DNA of 64,000 nucleotides from Enterococcus timonensis (GTDB lineage Bacteria > Bacillota > Bacilli > Lactobacillales > Enterococcaceae), in assembly GCF_900104595.1 (NCBI RefSeq), contig NZ_FNVY01000004.1:186001-250000 (forward strand), read 5' to 3'. The translations under genes and the position numbers were made by a program. The notes under the pieces were generated by a model. That model was not told the DNA's origin and ran no database searches. It was given only the letters and a program-made list of their open reading frames with translations. Positions 31,148 to 39,219 of the stretch are shown in pieces. Within the stretch, counting starts at the first letter, position 1. Each line of letters starts with the position of its first letter.

Positions 31148-31465
31148 ATGAGTGAATTTAACGTAACGCCCCTACTACCAACTTTTGAACTACAGCCTCG
31201 ACGATCATTGACTGTTTTTTGCTATAGTTTGAAACAATTAAAAACGCTCCGTCGTTTCGGCTTGGTGCAATATGTGTCACGGCGGATGAAGTATGTCGTG
31301 ATTTATATGGACGAAGAGATGGTTGAGGAAAATATCAAAAAAATTAACGCGCTTCATTTTGTGCGTCAAGTTTTGCCAAGTTACCGTCCAGATATTGATA
31401 TGAATTTTGGCGAGCGAGTGGGCACAAAAGCCGCTTATCAAATGTCAGATGAAATGGAAGAATAA
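31148..31465 (+). CDS. ylbG: YlbG-family protein (DUF2129)
   Basis: A 105-residue protein. The conserved DUF2129 core is RRSLTVFCYSLKQLKTLRRFGLVQYVSRRMKYVVIYMDEE and FVRQVLPSYRPDIDMNF. The family always sits beside ylbF in Bacillota; its biochemical role is unknown. AAGGAGGAAAATA precedes the ATG, within the end of ylbF. A terminator follows at 31556, which separates this group from rsmD-coaD. Confidence 0.9.
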   Translation: MSEFNVTPLLPTFELQPRRSLTVFCYSLKQLKTLRRFGLVQYVSRRMKYVVIYMDEEMVEENIKKINALHFVRQVLPSYRPDIDMNFGERVGTKAAYQMSDEMEE

Positions 31466-31555
31466 TTTGCAGAAATTGAAGTATTAAAGACGGCCTTTCA
31501 TTTGTTGGAAAATGAGGTCGAGATTTGATGATTATTTTTCTTTGAAAAAATTTTT

Positions 31556-31600
31556 AAACAGACTAAACTTCTTTATTGATAAGAGTTTAGTCTGTTTTCA
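31556..31600 (+). terminator. Terminator after ylbG
   Basis: Arms AAACAGACTAAACT and AGTTTAGTCTGTTT, extended by CTT/AAG, and followed by a T-rich stretch. Between it and rsmD a TATAAT at 31675-31680 is a likely -10. Confidence 0.88.
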
Positions 31601-31709
31601 TTTTTTTATGATGAATGGATGGAAATCCGCAGTGAGTTTCACAAAAAATTCAAACGCCGATTAGATTTTTTTGCTATAATAAGTTCAGTTTAAAAAAGAG
31701 GTGGAGAGC

Positions 31710-32264
31710 ATGCGAGTAGTAGCTGGCACATTTAAAGGGCGCAAATTGAAATCTTTGGCTGGAGACAATACGCGGCCAACAACAGATAAAGTCAAAGAAG
31801 CTATTTTTAATATGATTGGTCCGTACTTTTCTGACGGCCTGGCCCTTGATTTATATGGAGGCTCTGGTGGGCTAGGAATTGAAGCTGTTTCTCGTGGACT
31901 GGATCAGGCGGTGATTTGCGATCAAAATTTTGGCGCGATTCAAGTAATTAAAGAAAATGTGGCGATGACAAAAGTTCCTGAAAAATTTCTTGTTTGGAAA
32001 ACGACTGATGAAAAAGCATTGGTTAAAGCCGCAACAGAAGAGCTGAAATTTGCCTTAGTTTTCTTAGATCCGCCTTATGCAAAACAAAAAATCGCCGAAA
32101 TCATTGAAAACATGTTGGGAAAAAATTTACTAAGCGAAGAGGCCTTTGTTGTTTGCGAAACTGACAGCAAGACCCAATTGCCGGAAGAATTTCCTAAGAT
32201 GATTAAAATTAAAGAACAAAACTATGGTGCAACTAAAGTAACGATTTATAGAAAGGAAGTTTAG
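31710..32264 (+). CDS. rsmD: 16S rRNA (guanine(966)-N2)-methyltransferase RsmD
   Basis: A 184-residue S-adenosylmethionine-dependent methyltransferase for G966 of 16S rRNA. Motifs: [12 protein letters not shown] and [16 protein letters not shown] at the N-terminus, SAM motif [18 protein letters not shown], and catalytic LDPPY (about 118-122). The ATG at 31710 is chosen because GAGGTGGAG lies just before it; a GTG nine bases upstream overlaps the ribosome site. It precedes coaD by one base, the conserved pair. Confidence 0.95.
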   Translation: MRVVAGTFKGRKLKSLAGDNTRPTTDKVKEAIFNMIGPYFSDGLALDLYGGSGGLGIEAVSRGLDQAVICDQNFGAIQVIKENVAMTKVPEKFLVWKTTDEKALVKAATEELKFALVFLDPPYAKQKIAEIIENMLGKNLLSEEAFVVCETDSKTQLPEEFPKMIKIKEQNYGATKVTIYRKEV

Positions 32265-32265
32265 T

Positions 32266-32760
32266 GTGAAAAAAATCGGATTATTTCCTGGCAGTTTTGA
32301 CCCGTTGACTTTTGGTCATCTGGATTTGATTACGCGAGGAAGCGCGCTGTTTGACGAGTTGGTGGTGGGGATTTTTACGAATACGAATAAAACTTCTTAT
32401 TTTACACCAGAGGAAAAATCGGCCTTACTCAAAGAGGCGGTTAAAAATTTACCTAATGTGAAAATTGTTTTGCAGCCACAAGTTTTAACCGTGAAAAGTG
32501 CGGAAGACTTAGGGGCGCAATTTTTATTACGCGGTGTGCGTAATGGGGAAGATTTGACTTATGAGCAAAACATCGCGGCCATGAATCACCATTTGGCGCC
32601 AACTATTGAGACGGTTTTTTTGTTAAGCGATCCAAAATACACATTTATTTCTAGTTCCATGCTAAAAGAAGTCTTGCGTTTTGGCGGCGACATTTCAACT
32701 TTTGTCCCTAAACATGTCAATCAAGCTTTAAAAGAAAAGGTGAAACAATTTGAACAATAA
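32266..32760 (+). CDS. coaD: Phosphopantetheine adenylyltransferase
   Basis: Transfers AMP to 4'-phosphopantetheine, the penultimate step of coenzyme A synthesis. It has 164 residues, a normal length. The nucleotidyltransferase motif is FPGSFDPLTFGHLDLI with the T/HxGH element (TFGH), then LLRGVRNGEDLTYEQNIAAMN and the ISSS motif in YTFISSSMLKE. The GTG start at 32266 follows AAAGGAAG. Its end overlaps the start of the next gene by 11 bases. Confidence 0.97.
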   Translation: MKKIGLFPGSFDPLTFGHLDLITRGSALFDELVVGIFTNTNKTSYFTPEEKSALLKEAVKNLPNVKIVLQPQVLTVKSAEDLGAQFLLRGVRNGEDLTYEQNIAAMNHHLAPTIETVFLLSDPKYTFISSSMLKEVLRFGGDISTFVPKHVNQALKEKVKQFEQ

Positions 32761-33808
32761 GAAAAAGTTTTCGGTCAAATGGCTACTGATCATTTTAGGA
32801 ATTGTGGCCGTGTTAGGCGTAACAGTGGTGCCGTTGCCGTATTATTTAGAAGTACCAGGAACGGCGGAGAAATTAAATGGGGTCGTCACCGTTGACGGAA
32901 ATACGGATGAAAATGACGGCTCGTTTATGCTGACCACAGTAGGCATTCGCCAAGCGACCGGCATGCAGGCCATTATGAGCCGATTCACGGATTTTACCGA
33001 TTTATATTCTGAAAAAGAATTATTTGGCACAGCTACTAGCGAAGAATATAATCAAATGCAACAGTATTATATGACTTCTTCTGAAAATAGTGCCAAAAAA
33101 GTGGCGCTTGATTTAGCGCAAATTCCTTACGAATTAGTTTTCAATGGGATTTACGTTTTGGCTGTTCAAGAGGAATCAGATTTTTACGGAAAATTACAAA
33201 CCGGCGACGTGGTGACCCGCATCGACGGAAAAGAATTTACTAGCTCGCAAGAATTTATGGATTATGTGAAAGAACAAAAAGTTGATCAAGAAGTAACCGT
33301 GACCTATCTAAGAGGGGACAGTGAATCTGAAGTCTCGGGAAATTTAATTGAGCTGGCCACCGATCACAAGGCGGGAATTGGCATTCAGTTGACCGATCAC
33401 ACGGAATTGTCCACTGAAAAAGATATTGAAATTGATGCCGGTAATATCGGCGGACCCTCTGCGGGCTTGATGTTTACGCTAGAAACGTACAGTATGCTCA
33501 CTGGAAAAGATCTCCGGGCCGGCCATTTAATAGCTGGTACAGGAACAATGGAAATCGACGGAACAGTGGGGCGGATTGGCGGTATCGATAAAAAAATTGT
33601 TGCCGCTACTAATGCGGGCGCAGAAATATTTTTTGCTCCAGATGATGATTTATCAGCAGAAATTTTAGCGCAAAATCCCGGACTTGAAACGAATTATCAA
33701 GAAGCTTTGGCCGCCGCTAAAAAAATCGACTCTCCAATGAAAATTGTACCGGTGAAAACTGTTCAAGATGCGCTGGATTATTTGGAAACGTTGAGTGCAT
33801 CTGTTTAG
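32750..33808 (+). CDS. PDZ and Lon-type membrane protease (YlbL/SepM family)
   Basis: A 352-residue, membrane-anchored serine protease facing outside. One N-terminal helix (about 9-30), a PDZ domain (about 125-200, YGKLQTGDVVTRIDGKEF), then a Lon-like proteolytic domain with the catalytic Ser in GGPSAGLMFTLE and Lys in IGGIDKKIVAATNAGAE. In streptococci SepM trims competence pheromones; the substrate here is not known. The start is TTG overlapping coaD, with AAAAGGTG before it. The comE genes lie nearby, which is suggestive but not evidence of a link. Confidence 0.9.
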   Translation: MNNKKKFSVKWLLIILGIVAVLGVTVVPLPYYLEVPGTAEKLNGVVTVDGNTDENDGSFMLTTVGIRQATGMQAIMSRFTDFTDLYSEKELFGTATSEEYNQMQQYYMTSSENSAKKVALDLAQIPYELVFNGIYVLAVQEESDFYGKLQTGDVVTRIDGKEFTSSQEFMDYVKEQKVDQEVTVTYLRGDSESEVSGNLIELATDHKAGIGIQLTDHTELSTEKDIEIDAGNIGGPSAGLMFTLETYSMLTGKDLRAGHLIAGTGTMEIDGTVGRIGGIDKKIVAATNAGAEIFFAPDDDLSAEILAQNPGLETNYQEALAAAKKIDSPMKIVPVKTVQDALDYLETLSASV

Positions 33809-33865
33809 GAACTTGAGAAAAAATCAGCAAGTAATTTTTAGTGAAATGTAGCGAGGTAAAATGAA

Positions 33866-34423
33866 ATGATACGTTGTTCTTGGGCGGAAATGAACCCATT
33901 AATGGAAAAATACCATGATGAAGAGTTTGGCGTGCCAGTTTTTGATGATCAAAAAATATTTGAAATGCTTGTGTTGGAACTCAATCAAGCGGGTCTCAGT
34001 TGGCAAACGATTTTAAACAAGCGGGAAAATTTTCGTCAGGCTTTTGGAAATTTTGATATTCAGACGGTAGCCGATTTTACACCAGAGCAAGTGGAAATTT
34101 TAGTCCAAGATGCTGGCATTATTCGCCACCGAGGGAAAATTCAAGCTGCCATTGTGAATGCCCAACAAATATTAATTATGGAAAAAGAATACGGATCTTT
34201 TCAAAGTTGGCTGTGGGATTTTTGCGGTGGAAAAGTGATAGATCACCATTTTCAAACCACCGCCGAAATTCCAAGTTTTGATAAATTGGCAGTATCTTTA
34301 AGTAAAGAATTAAAAAAACGTGGTTTCAAATTTGTTGGTCCTACGACTATGTATTCATTTTTACAAGCTGTAGGTATTTATAATGATCATGTGGTTACTT
34401 GTTTTCGCTATGGTGAAGTTTAA
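33866..34423 (+). CDS. tag: DNA-3-methyladenine glycosylase I
   Basis: A 185-residue base-excision repair enzyme that removes 3-methyladenine from alkylated DNA. The zinc-snap residues known for E. coli Tag occur at the same positions: Cys4 (RCSW), His17 (KYHDEEFG), His175 and Cys179 (HVVTC). The helix-hairpin-helix region is VEILVQDAGIIRHRGKIQAAI. AGCGAGGTAAA precedes the ATG. It is not obviously in an operon with the preceding protease; a terminator follows immediately. Confidence 0.96.
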   Translation: MIRCSWAEMNPLMEKYHDEEFGVPVFDDQKIFEMLVLELNQAGLSWQTILNKRENFRQAFGNFDIQTVADFTPEQVEILVQDAGIIRHRGKIQAAIVNAQQILIMEKEYGSFQSWLWDFCGGKVIDHHFQTTAEIPSFDKLAVSLSKELKKRGFKFVGPTTMYSFLQAVGIYNDHVVTCFRYGEV

Positions 34424-34464
34424 AAAGTTCTCGTCTAAAGAAATTTAGGCGAGAACTTTTTTTG
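34422..34464 (+). terminator. Terminator after tag
   Basis: Arms AAAAGTTCTCG(T)CTAAA and TTTAG(G)CGAGAACTTTT with a T run separate tag from the comE genes. Confidence 0.93.
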
Positions 34465-34490
34465 CGTATTTTTTTATAGGAGGGATGGCG

Positions 34491-35117
34491 ATGGATATTT
34501 TTGACAGACAACGTAAAAAGAAATGGTTAGTGATTGCTGGCGGTGTTGTAGGTTTGTTCGTGCTGTTTATTTTCGGACGGTCATTTTTTAGCACACCACA
34601 AGATGATCCATATTTATTGACGGTGCAATCTAGTAGTACTTTTCAACACGAAAGTCAAAATAGACAGTCGCCTGAATTATTTGAAGTGATTTATGTGGAA
34701 GTAAAAGGGGCCATAAAAAATCCTGGTGTTTATCAGCTGGAAAGCGGCACGCGCGTTTTTGAATTGTTGCAACAAGCAGGTGGCCTGACGGAAGAGGCGG
34801 ATCAAAAAAGAATCAATCAAGCAGAAATTTTAAGCGACCAACAAGCTCTCTATATTCCAAAAGTCGACGAAGAACTCTCTGAAGAAATAATTACCGGTAG
34901 CCCAGAAACGCCAGCTGCCAGTGGAAAAATAAATATCAATCGAGCAGACAGCAACCAACTACAAACTTTGCCAGGCATTGGCGAAAAAAAAGCCCAAGCA
35001 ATCATAGATCATCGGAGTCAAAATGGATCATTTAACACCCTAGAAAGTCTCATGGATGTTGCGGGAATCGGTGAGGCGACGTTTACAAATCTCCAAGAAT
35101 TGATTACAATTAAATGA
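34491..35117 (+). CDS. comEA: Competence DNA-binding protein ComEA
   Basis: A 208-residue membrane-anchored receptor that binds double-stranded DNA at the cell surface during natural transformation. One membrane helix (about 12-30), a SLBB-like domain (about 70-125, VYVEVKGAIKNPGVYQLESGTRVFELLQQAGGLT) and tandem helix-hairpin-helix motifs at the C-terminus (KININRADSNQLQTLPGIGEKKAQAIIDHR, LMDVAGIGEATFTNLQEL). The second of two ATGs (34491) is chosen because it has proper spacing from AGGAGGG. It is first in the comEA-comEB-comEC set. Confidence 0.95.
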   Translation: MDIFDRQRKKKWLVIAGGVVGLFVLFIFGRSFFSTPQDDPYLLTVQSSSTFQHESQNRQSPELFEVIYVEVKGAIKNPGVYQLESGTRVFELLQQAGGLTEEADQKRINQAEILSDQQALYIPKVDEELSEEIITGSPETPAASGKININRADSNQLQTLPGIGEKKAQAIIDHRSQNGSFNTLESLMDVAGIGEATFTNLQELITIK

Positions 35118-35207
35118 TTGAAGAACTTAAGAAAACAAAAGAACTTCAAGAATTGAACTTTTAAAATTTTCGAAAGTAAAAAAAGAAATCACGAGAGTAG
35201 GTGTAGC

Positions 35208-35684
35208 ATGACTGAAAAAGATTCGCGGATTCCCTGGGACCAATATTTTATGGCGCAAGCTTTGATTTTAGCACTCCGTTCGACTTGCGACCGGGCTAAA
35301 GTTGGAGCAACTATTGTGCGGGACCGGCGGATTATTGCTGGTGGCTACAATGGTTCCGTTTCTGGCGACGAGCATTGCATAGACGTCGGTTGTTATGTGG
35401 TTGACGGTCATTGCGTGCGGACGATTCACGCTGAAATGAACGCCATTTTACAATGTGCAAAATTTGGCGTGGCCACAAGTGGTGCTGTAGTTTATGTAAC
35501 TCATTTTCCTTGTCTGCAGTGTACGAAAATGTTGCTGCAAGCGGGCATCACCAAAATTTATTATATGAAGGATTACCGCAATGATCCTTATGCTGAAAAA
35601 CTTTTGCAAAACTTAGGAGTCGAAGCGCAGCAAGTAAGCTTAGATCCCAAATATTTTGCAGAATTAGTCGGTACAGATATTTAA
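35208..35684 (+). CDS. comEB: ComEB, dCMP/cytidine deaminase family
   Basis: A 158-residue zinc-dependent deaminase. The active site is HAEMNA (His/Glu) with PCLQC as the two Cys ligands. The sequence SRIPWDQYFMAQALILALRSTCDRAKVGATIV is the family start. It lies between comEA and comEC as in Bacillus; the deaminase is usually regarded as dispensable for transformation. GTAGGTGTAGC precedes the ATG. The stop codon is one base before comEC. Confidence 0.94.
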   Translation: MTEKDSRIPWDQYFMAQALILALRSTCDRAKVGATIVRDRRIIAGGYNGSVSGDEHCIDVGCYVVDGHCVRTIHAEMNAILQCAKFGVATSGAVVYVTHFPCLQCTKMLLQAGITKIYYMKDYRNDPYAEKLLQNLGVEAQQVSLDPKYFAELVGTDI

Positions 35685-35685
35685 A

Positions 35686-37938
35686 ATGAAAATCCAACGC
35701 TTTTTTCAAGCGTTAGCAGGGTGGTATTTTTTCCCAATCGGGGGATGTATTGGGATTTTTTTGGCGATATTTCTCAGACAACCACTTTTTTTAGTGGTTA
35801 GTTTTTGGCTTGGTTTTAAAATCATTTTGGAAAAGAAGCGAACGCTGTTGTTTTTTACAGGGGCGCTTTTTTTGTTGGGCGGAATTTTGGGTGGACTGTT
35901 CTTAAGGTCGGTGGAACAAAAATCGGACGATCTGCCAATTGGCCAAACAATAGGGGTTTTAGAAATTTCTCCAGCTAGATTTCAACAGCGAGACGATTAT
36001 GTTTGGGGAACTGGAACACTCTATCTTTCTCAAAAGAGCCAAGAAGTAAAATTCTCTTTAGAAAAAGTTTCGGAGAACTTCTCCATAGAAAATCACTATG
36101 TAATGCATGTAACAGGTACTTTAGACTACGGGGAAGAAGCGGAGAATTTTCAAGGATTTTCTGAAAGAAATTATTTAAAAGAAGAAGGAATTTATCGGGT
36201 TTTTGCAGGGCAGATAACCGGGAATTCTCAAGTGCGAACCAATAGATTTGATTTTTTAGCGCGGTTTAAAGTAAAAATGCAACAAGGATTGATTCAAAAT
36301 TTACCACCACCACTGGCTTCATTTTATTTAGGAACTTTTTTAGGGATTAAAGATGATTATTTTTATCAGGAGCAATTAACGATTGAACGTAGTGGATTAT
36401 GGATCTTCTTTTCATTTTCTGGTTTGCAGTTTTATTTCTTGTTAGAAGGATTTAAGTATCTCTGCTTACGTCTCGGATTCACTCAAGAAAAAACGAAAAT
36501 CCTTAGTCTGTTCTTTGGTGCGCTCCTACTTTTAACAATTGGGCTGAAAGCTAGCTTACTACGGGGACTCGTTTTTTCCGCACTAAAAATTTTACCAAGA
36601 AAATATTTTTCCGGTTTAGACCGTTGGAGCCTGACACTATTTATCGGGCAACTCATTTTTCCGTATCAACTATTAGGCTTTGGCGGGCAAATGAGTTATC
36701 TCGTGACTTTATTATGGGTCATGCCAGTGACACGAAATAGAAAGTGGCAACAATTATTTGTCCCACTCATTATCACGCCATTATTTTGGTGGCATTTTTT
36801 TGAATGGACGCCATTACTTTTTTTTAGTTTTCTCTTTTTGCGACCGGTTTTTACCAAAGGACTAACGATCAGTTTATTTTTATTAGGACCACTTTTATTA
36901 TTTGAACGATTCGCCGATTTCATCGCCAGCATTTATCAATTTTTATTCAGTGGACTTTCAACGATTCAACAACTTCCTTTAAACTGGATTGTCGGCCGAC
37001 CGCCTGTTTTGGTGTTGCTCCTTTTTTATAGTTTGAGTTTTCTTTTGATGGCTAAATTTTTAAAACGATTCAATAAAAAATATCTATTCCTGCTTTTTGG
37101 TTTATTTATTTTTTGTAGTCAGTGGAGCCGTCTAAATCCATTGGGGGAAGTGACGTTTATTAATGTTCGGCAAGGGGACAGCATTCTTTTAAAAAGTCCT
37201 TTTCAACAAGAAGTCTATTTGATGGATACTGGCGGGCGTTTAAACTTTGGTGATTTTAAAGGTGCTAGTATTGCAGAGCAAACTTTGATTCCTTATTTAA
37301 AAGCGCAAGGGATCAAAAAAATTCATATCGTTTTTGCCAGCCACGGCGATGCCGACCATATTGGCGACCTGTTGGAGGTTACCCAACATTTTCCCATTGA
37401 AAATATTTATCTTCAACAAGGCGCTCAGCAAAATGACTTACTAGATTCTACTATAACTAATCTTCCACCAAAAACCACCGCCCGCCAGCTCAAAGAAAAT
37501 CAACAATTTGCCTTTAGTTCCGGTACACTGAATTTTTTAGGACCAGTAACGGGCGAAGGATCAAATGATGATTCCGTTCAATTTTTGCTAGAAGTATTTG
37601 ATCGACAATTTCTGTTTACTGGCGATGTGGAAGAATCCGGTGAAAGAAATCTTTTAGTCCAATATCCTAATTTAACTACTGATATTTTAAAAATTCCTCA
37701 TCACGGATCGGCAACTTCAACCACTGAACAATTTTTAGATCAACTAGAACCAACACTGGCGATTATTTCTTGTGGGAAAAATAATCAATACGGACACCCA
37801 GCACCGGTCGTTTTAGAACGGCTTGCTCAAAGAAATATTCCTGTTTTGCGGACCGACCTTCATGGCACCATCCGTTTTCCGTTTCATTTTCAAGGGTTCA
37901 AATCATTAGAAACGCTAGTCAGTGACCAAAAAAAATGA
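35686..37938 (+). CDS. comEC: DNA-uptake channel protein ComEC
   Basis: A 750-residue polytopic membrane protein that forms the channel for single-stranded DNA uptake. Membrane segments near the N-terminus, a soluble OB-like domain (about 90-185), the Competence domain with further helices (about 205-475), and a C-terminal metallo-beta-lactamase-like domain with ASHGDADHIGDL, FTGDVEESGE and IPHHGSATSTTEQFL. All regions are present without interruption, so it looks functional. The start is one base after comEB. It is followed by holA. Confidence 0.94.
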   Translation: MKIQRFFQALAGWYFFPIGGCIGIFLAIFLRQPLFLVVSFWLGFKIILEKKRTLLFFTGALFLLGGILGGLFLRSVEQKSDDLPIGQTIGVLEISPARFQQRDDYVWGTGTLYLSQKSQEVKFSLEKVSENFSIENHYVMHVTGTLDYGEEAENFQGFSERNYLKEEGIYRVFAGQITGNSQVRTNRFDFLARFKVKMQQGLIQNLPPPLASFYLGTFLGIKDDYFYQEQLTIERSGLWIFFSFSGLQFYFLLEGFKYLCLRLGFTQEKTKILSLFFGALLLLTIGLKASLLRGLVFSALKILPRKYFSGLDRWSLTLFIGQLIFPYQLLGFGGQMSYLVTLLWVMPVTRNRKWQQLFVPLIITPLFWWHFFEWTPLLFFSFLFLRPVFTKGLTISLFLLGPLLLFERFADFIASIYQFLFSGLSTIQQLPLNWIVGRPPVLVLLLFYSLSFLLMAKFLKRFNKKYLFLLFGLFIFCSQWSRLNPLGEVTFINVRQGDSILLKSPFQQEVYLMDTGGRLNFGDFKGASIAEQTLIPYLKAQGIKKIHIVFASHGDADHIGDLLEVTQHFPIENIYLQQGAQQNDLLDSTITNLPPKTTARQLKENQQFAFSSGTLNFLGPVTGEGSNDDSVQFLLEVFDRQFLFTGDVEESGERNLLVQYPNLTTDILKIPHHGSATSTTEQFLDQLEPTLAIISCGKNNQYGHPAPVVLERLAQRNIPVLRTDLHGTIRFPFHFQGFKSLETLVSDQKK

Positions 37939-37962
37939 TAGCATAGTTTGAGAGGTGATTCC

Positions 37963-38985
37963 GTGAGTTTTCAAGCAGAAATCAAAAAAGTAAATCAAGG
38001 GGAAATTGCCCCCGTTTATTTAGTATTAGGTGAAGAATTTGCATTACAAGAACGTTTTAAACACGCTCTAGAACATGCGACGTTACAAGGCGAAGATGAC
38101 GAATTAAACAAAATCGCCATAGATTTAAATGAAACCCCTCTGTCAGACGGCCTACTAGAAGCCGAATCGATTCCTTTTTTTGGCGACCGCCGAGTTATTT
38201 TTTTAGAAAATCCCACATTTCTCACCGGGAGTCCAGCAACAAATGGTCCAGATCATGACATCGATCAACTTTTAGCCTATTTGAAACAACCGGTAGATAC
38301 TAGTGTGGTAGTTTTTATGGCGCCTTATCCAAAATTAGATGAACGAAAAAAAGTTGTTAAACAATTAAAAAAAACCGCAGTTTTAATCGATGCGGCACCG
38401 ATTTCCGCCGGAGAATTAAAAAAATTTGGCCAGCAAGCCTTTTTAGAAGCCAACGTCTCTATTGAAGCAGAAGCTTATGAAACACTTTTGCAGCGGACAA
38501 ATTTTGATTTATCGAAACTAGAAAATGAAATCCAAAAATTAACAATTTACGCGGAAACAAAAGGCCGCTTAACTACTAAAGATATTGACGCTCTCGTGCC
38601 CCGAACTTTGCAAGAAGATGTTTTCAAATTAGCCGAATTTATTTTAGCTCATAATAGTGAACAAGCCTTACAACTACTTGATGATTTATTATTAAGAGGA
38701 GAAGAAGTGCTAAAACTCAACGGGATTTTAATTAGTCAATTCCGATTAAATCTCCAAGTGAAAATTTTGCTAGAAAAAAGATTTGCCCAAGCCCAAATCG
38801 CCTCGGCTTTAAAAGTCCATCCATTTCGTGTCAAACACGGGATTGAAGCGGTGCGAAATCTACCATTAACTCGCTTAGCACAATTACAAAACGATCTGGT
38901 CCAGCAAGATTTTTCTTTAAAGCAAAGCGTGATGGACCAAAAATTAATGTTGCAACTCTTTATTTTAAAAAATACTCAAAAATAA
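37963..38985 (+). CDS. holA: DNA polymerase III delta subunit
   Basis: A 340-residue clamp-loader subunit that opens the sliding clamp. Family features: PVYLVLGEEFALQERF at the N-terminus, LLEAESIPFFGDRRVIFLENPTF, FMAPYPKLDERKKVVKQLKK, and the C-terminal helical collar (VKHGIEAVRNLPLTRLAQLQNDL). The GTG start at 37963 follows GAGAGGTG and gives the usual short N-terminus. It lies after comEC as in most Bacillota, where rpsT normally follows on the other strand; here the ABC exporter and repeats separate them. Confidence 0.93.
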   Translation: MSFQAEIKKVNQGEIAPVYLVLGEEFALQERFKHALEHATLQGEDDELNKIAIDLNETPLSDGLLEAESIPFFGDRRVIFLENPTFLTGSPATNGPDHDIDQLLAYLKQPVDTSVVVFMAPYPKLDERKKVVKQLKKTAVLIDAAPISAGELKKFGQQAFLEANVSIEAEAYETLLQRTNFDLSKLENEIQKLTIYAETKGRLTTKDIDALVPRTLQEDVFKLAEFILAHNSEQALQLLDDLLLRGEEVLKLNGILISQFRLNLQVKILLEKRFAQAQIASALKVHPFRVKHGIEAVRNLPLTRLAQLQNDLVQQDFSLKQSVMDQKLMLQLFILKNTQK

Positions 38986-38988
38986 TAC

Positions 38989-39017
38989 TTGTAAACAATT
39001 TCAGTTTTCTGTATACT
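38989..39017 (+). promoter_or_regulatory. Promoter of the leader ORF and ABC-exporter operon
   Basis: -35 TTGTAA (38989-38994) and -10 TATACT (39012-39017) with an exact 17-base spacer. The -35 overlaps the first bases after the holA stop codon. RNA would start near 39024, 24 bases before the leader ORF. Confidence 0.75.
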
Positions 39018-39047
39018 TAACACATAATTTAGAAAGGAGGGAACGTT

Positions 39048-39116
39048 ATGTTAAACATTTTAACCAACAACCAATTTAATAATGGATATTCCCTCTTTAA
39101 AACAGTCGACTTTTAA
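39048..39116 (+). CDS. 22-codon leader peptide ORF upstream of the ABC exporter
   Basis: ATG at 39048 with a strong ribosome site AAAGGAGGGAACGTT and its own promoter. It encodes MLNILTNNQF then NNGYSLFKTVDF and stops at 39116. About 31 bases later a terminator forms, before the first exporter gene. This promoter, short ORF, terminator, drug-exporter order is that of ribosome-mediated attenuation, as known for bmrB-bmrCD in Bacillus. Ribosome stalling in the ORF, for example by antibiotics, would prevent termination. The peptide itself matches nothing I know; the antiterminator has not been identified. Confidence 0.65.
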   Translation: MLNILTNNQFNNGYSLFKTVDF

Positions 39117-39146
39117 AAATCCTACACTATTGTTAGGTATTTTGCT

Positions 39147-39183
39147 AAAAAACTCTGCTTATTATTGAGCAGAGTTTTTTTGT
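39147..39183 (+). terminator. Attenuator-type terminator before the ABC exporter genes
   Basis: Arms AACTCTGCT (39151-39159) and AGCAGAGTT (39168-39176) with flanking A and T runs. It lies between the leader ORF and the first exporter gene. Confidence 0.9.
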
Positions 39184-39219
39184 TTGTTCTGTTTTAAAGA
39201 GATGTTAGAAAGGACAACT

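Noticed and set aside
35114-35164. A 16-codon ORF (MIEELKKTKELQELNF) between comEA and comEB, overlapping the comEA stop as ATGA
   Set aside because: No ribosome site precedes it and the sequence is simple and AT-rich. The overlap is likely chance.
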